DNA of 64,000 nucleotides from a virus: positions 1 through 64,000 of the IMG/VR virus record IMGVR_UViG_3300043446_003158; one strand, given 5' to 3'. A program made the position numbers and the translations under genes. Below are positions 63,651-64,000 of the stretch, piece after piece; the first letter of the stretch is position 1; each line of letters starts with the position of its first letter. The notes under the pieces are model-generated. The model ran no database searches and was not told the origin of the DNA. It saw nothing but the letters and a program-made list of their open reading frames with translations.

Positions 63651-64000
63651 CTAGTGCCTTACTTTGTGGATCCACAGCAGCTCAAACTGCTCCGTCAAAC
63701 ACTAACATCGCTGGTCCTAGTGCCAGTGCTACTGGTAACGTTACAAACCAGGCTGTCCAAGTATTACAAGGTCCTTATGCCGTCAACACATACGGTGGTG
63801 GTGTATCCTGTCAAGGACCGACGATGAGTTTTGCTCCGTTTGTTTTAACAACAGGAAATGGAAGTGATGATCCAGAAACATTTAAATCCTATAGTGGCAA
63901 CGCTGGTGTCAGTATGGGATTTAATTTTCCGTTAGATGGAAGTTTAAGTGAACTGTGTAAAGAAAGAGCAAGAACAGAAATTGCTAGACAACAAGCAGAA
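63587..64000 (+). CDS. Secreted structural-type protein, 3' end cut by window edge
   Basis: The frame from ATG 63587 overlaps the previous gene by 64 bp and stays open for 138 codons to the end. After a moderately hydrophobic stretch with STAAQTA (possible signal cut) comes GPSASATGNVTNQAVQVLQGPYAVNTYGGGVSCQGPTMSF, then FNFPLDGSLSELCKERARTEI. The NQAVQVLQGPY part seems familiar from cyanophage exported proteins. The ATG choice is uncertain because of the large overlap. Confidence 0.65.
   Translation, partial: MDRSHHRNPINHYINICLYTVTSALLCGSTAAQTAPSNTNIAGPSASATGNVTNQAVQVLQGPYAVNTYGGGVSCQGPTMSFAPFVLTTGNGSDDPETFKSYSGNAGVSMGFNFPLDGSLSELCKERARTEIARQQAE

Noticed and set aside
1-64000. tRNA or rRNA genes
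   Set aside because: I saw no cloverleaf or rRNA-like segment in the few gaps; a covariance search could still find one.

Overview
The window is a segment of a T4-like cyanophage (cyanomyovirus) of marine Synechococcus or Prochlorococcus. The evidence is T4 core replication and transcription genes (gp32, gp59, gp33), typical cyanophage auxiliary genes (psbA, talC, zwf, gnd, phoH, thyX, glutaredoxin) and cyanobacterial-type small proteins (DUF1825, DUF4278-like). Everything from about position 1 to 62,549 is on the minus strand. Three genes for secreted proteins run the other way from 62,803. The two directions diverge from a 253-bp promoter region next to psbA.

Layout, given left to right although minus-strand transcription runs right to left. 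1-9.2 kb: a Mom-like DNA-modification gene cut by the window edge, gp32, a DUF1825 protein, gp59, gp33, a PD-(D/E)XK exonuclease, a DUF6445 protein, phoH, an FmdB-like protein, thyX, a methyltransferase, a run of very small proteins, a DUF6433 protein and glutaredoxin. 9.2-30.4 kb: an island of about 20 genes, mostly glycosyltransferases and SAM methyltransferases. Several are unusual multi-domain fusions. In its middle is a sugar-nucleotide-style cassette (nucleotidyltransferase, cupin, methyltransferase, RuBisCO-like protein, GDPD-like protein). 30.4-55 kb: four fibre or adhesin genes. These are a 4380-residue protein in which a Gly-rich domain is split by about 4,000 residues of Asp-box repeats, two plain Gly-rich paralogues of it, and a 3097-residue collagen-like protein ending in a peptidase S74 intramolecular chaperone. 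55-57.8 kb: an HNH endonuclease, an exostosin-like glycosyltransferase and a tryptophan-halogenase-like flavoprotein. 58-62.5 kb: gnd, zwf, talC, a 39-residue membrane peptide and psbA. 62.8-64 kb: three secreted proteins on the plus strand, the last one cut by the window edge.

How it may work together. psbA keeps photosystem II running while talC, zwf and gnd push carbon through the pentose phosphate pathway for NADPH and pentose. thyX, glutaredoxin and the replication genes turn these into phage DNA. The glycosyltransferase island follows the fibre genes with only a 32-bp gap and no visible terminator. The simplest new hypothesis is that the phage glycosylates and methylates its own giant fibres, or else modifies host surface glycans. 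The RuBisCO-like protein keeps the metal-binding Lys/Asp/Glu but has Tyr at the position of the loop-6 catalytic Lys. It sits inside this sugar cassette and is the most unexpected single gene here. All identifications come from reading the sequence; no database search was run.
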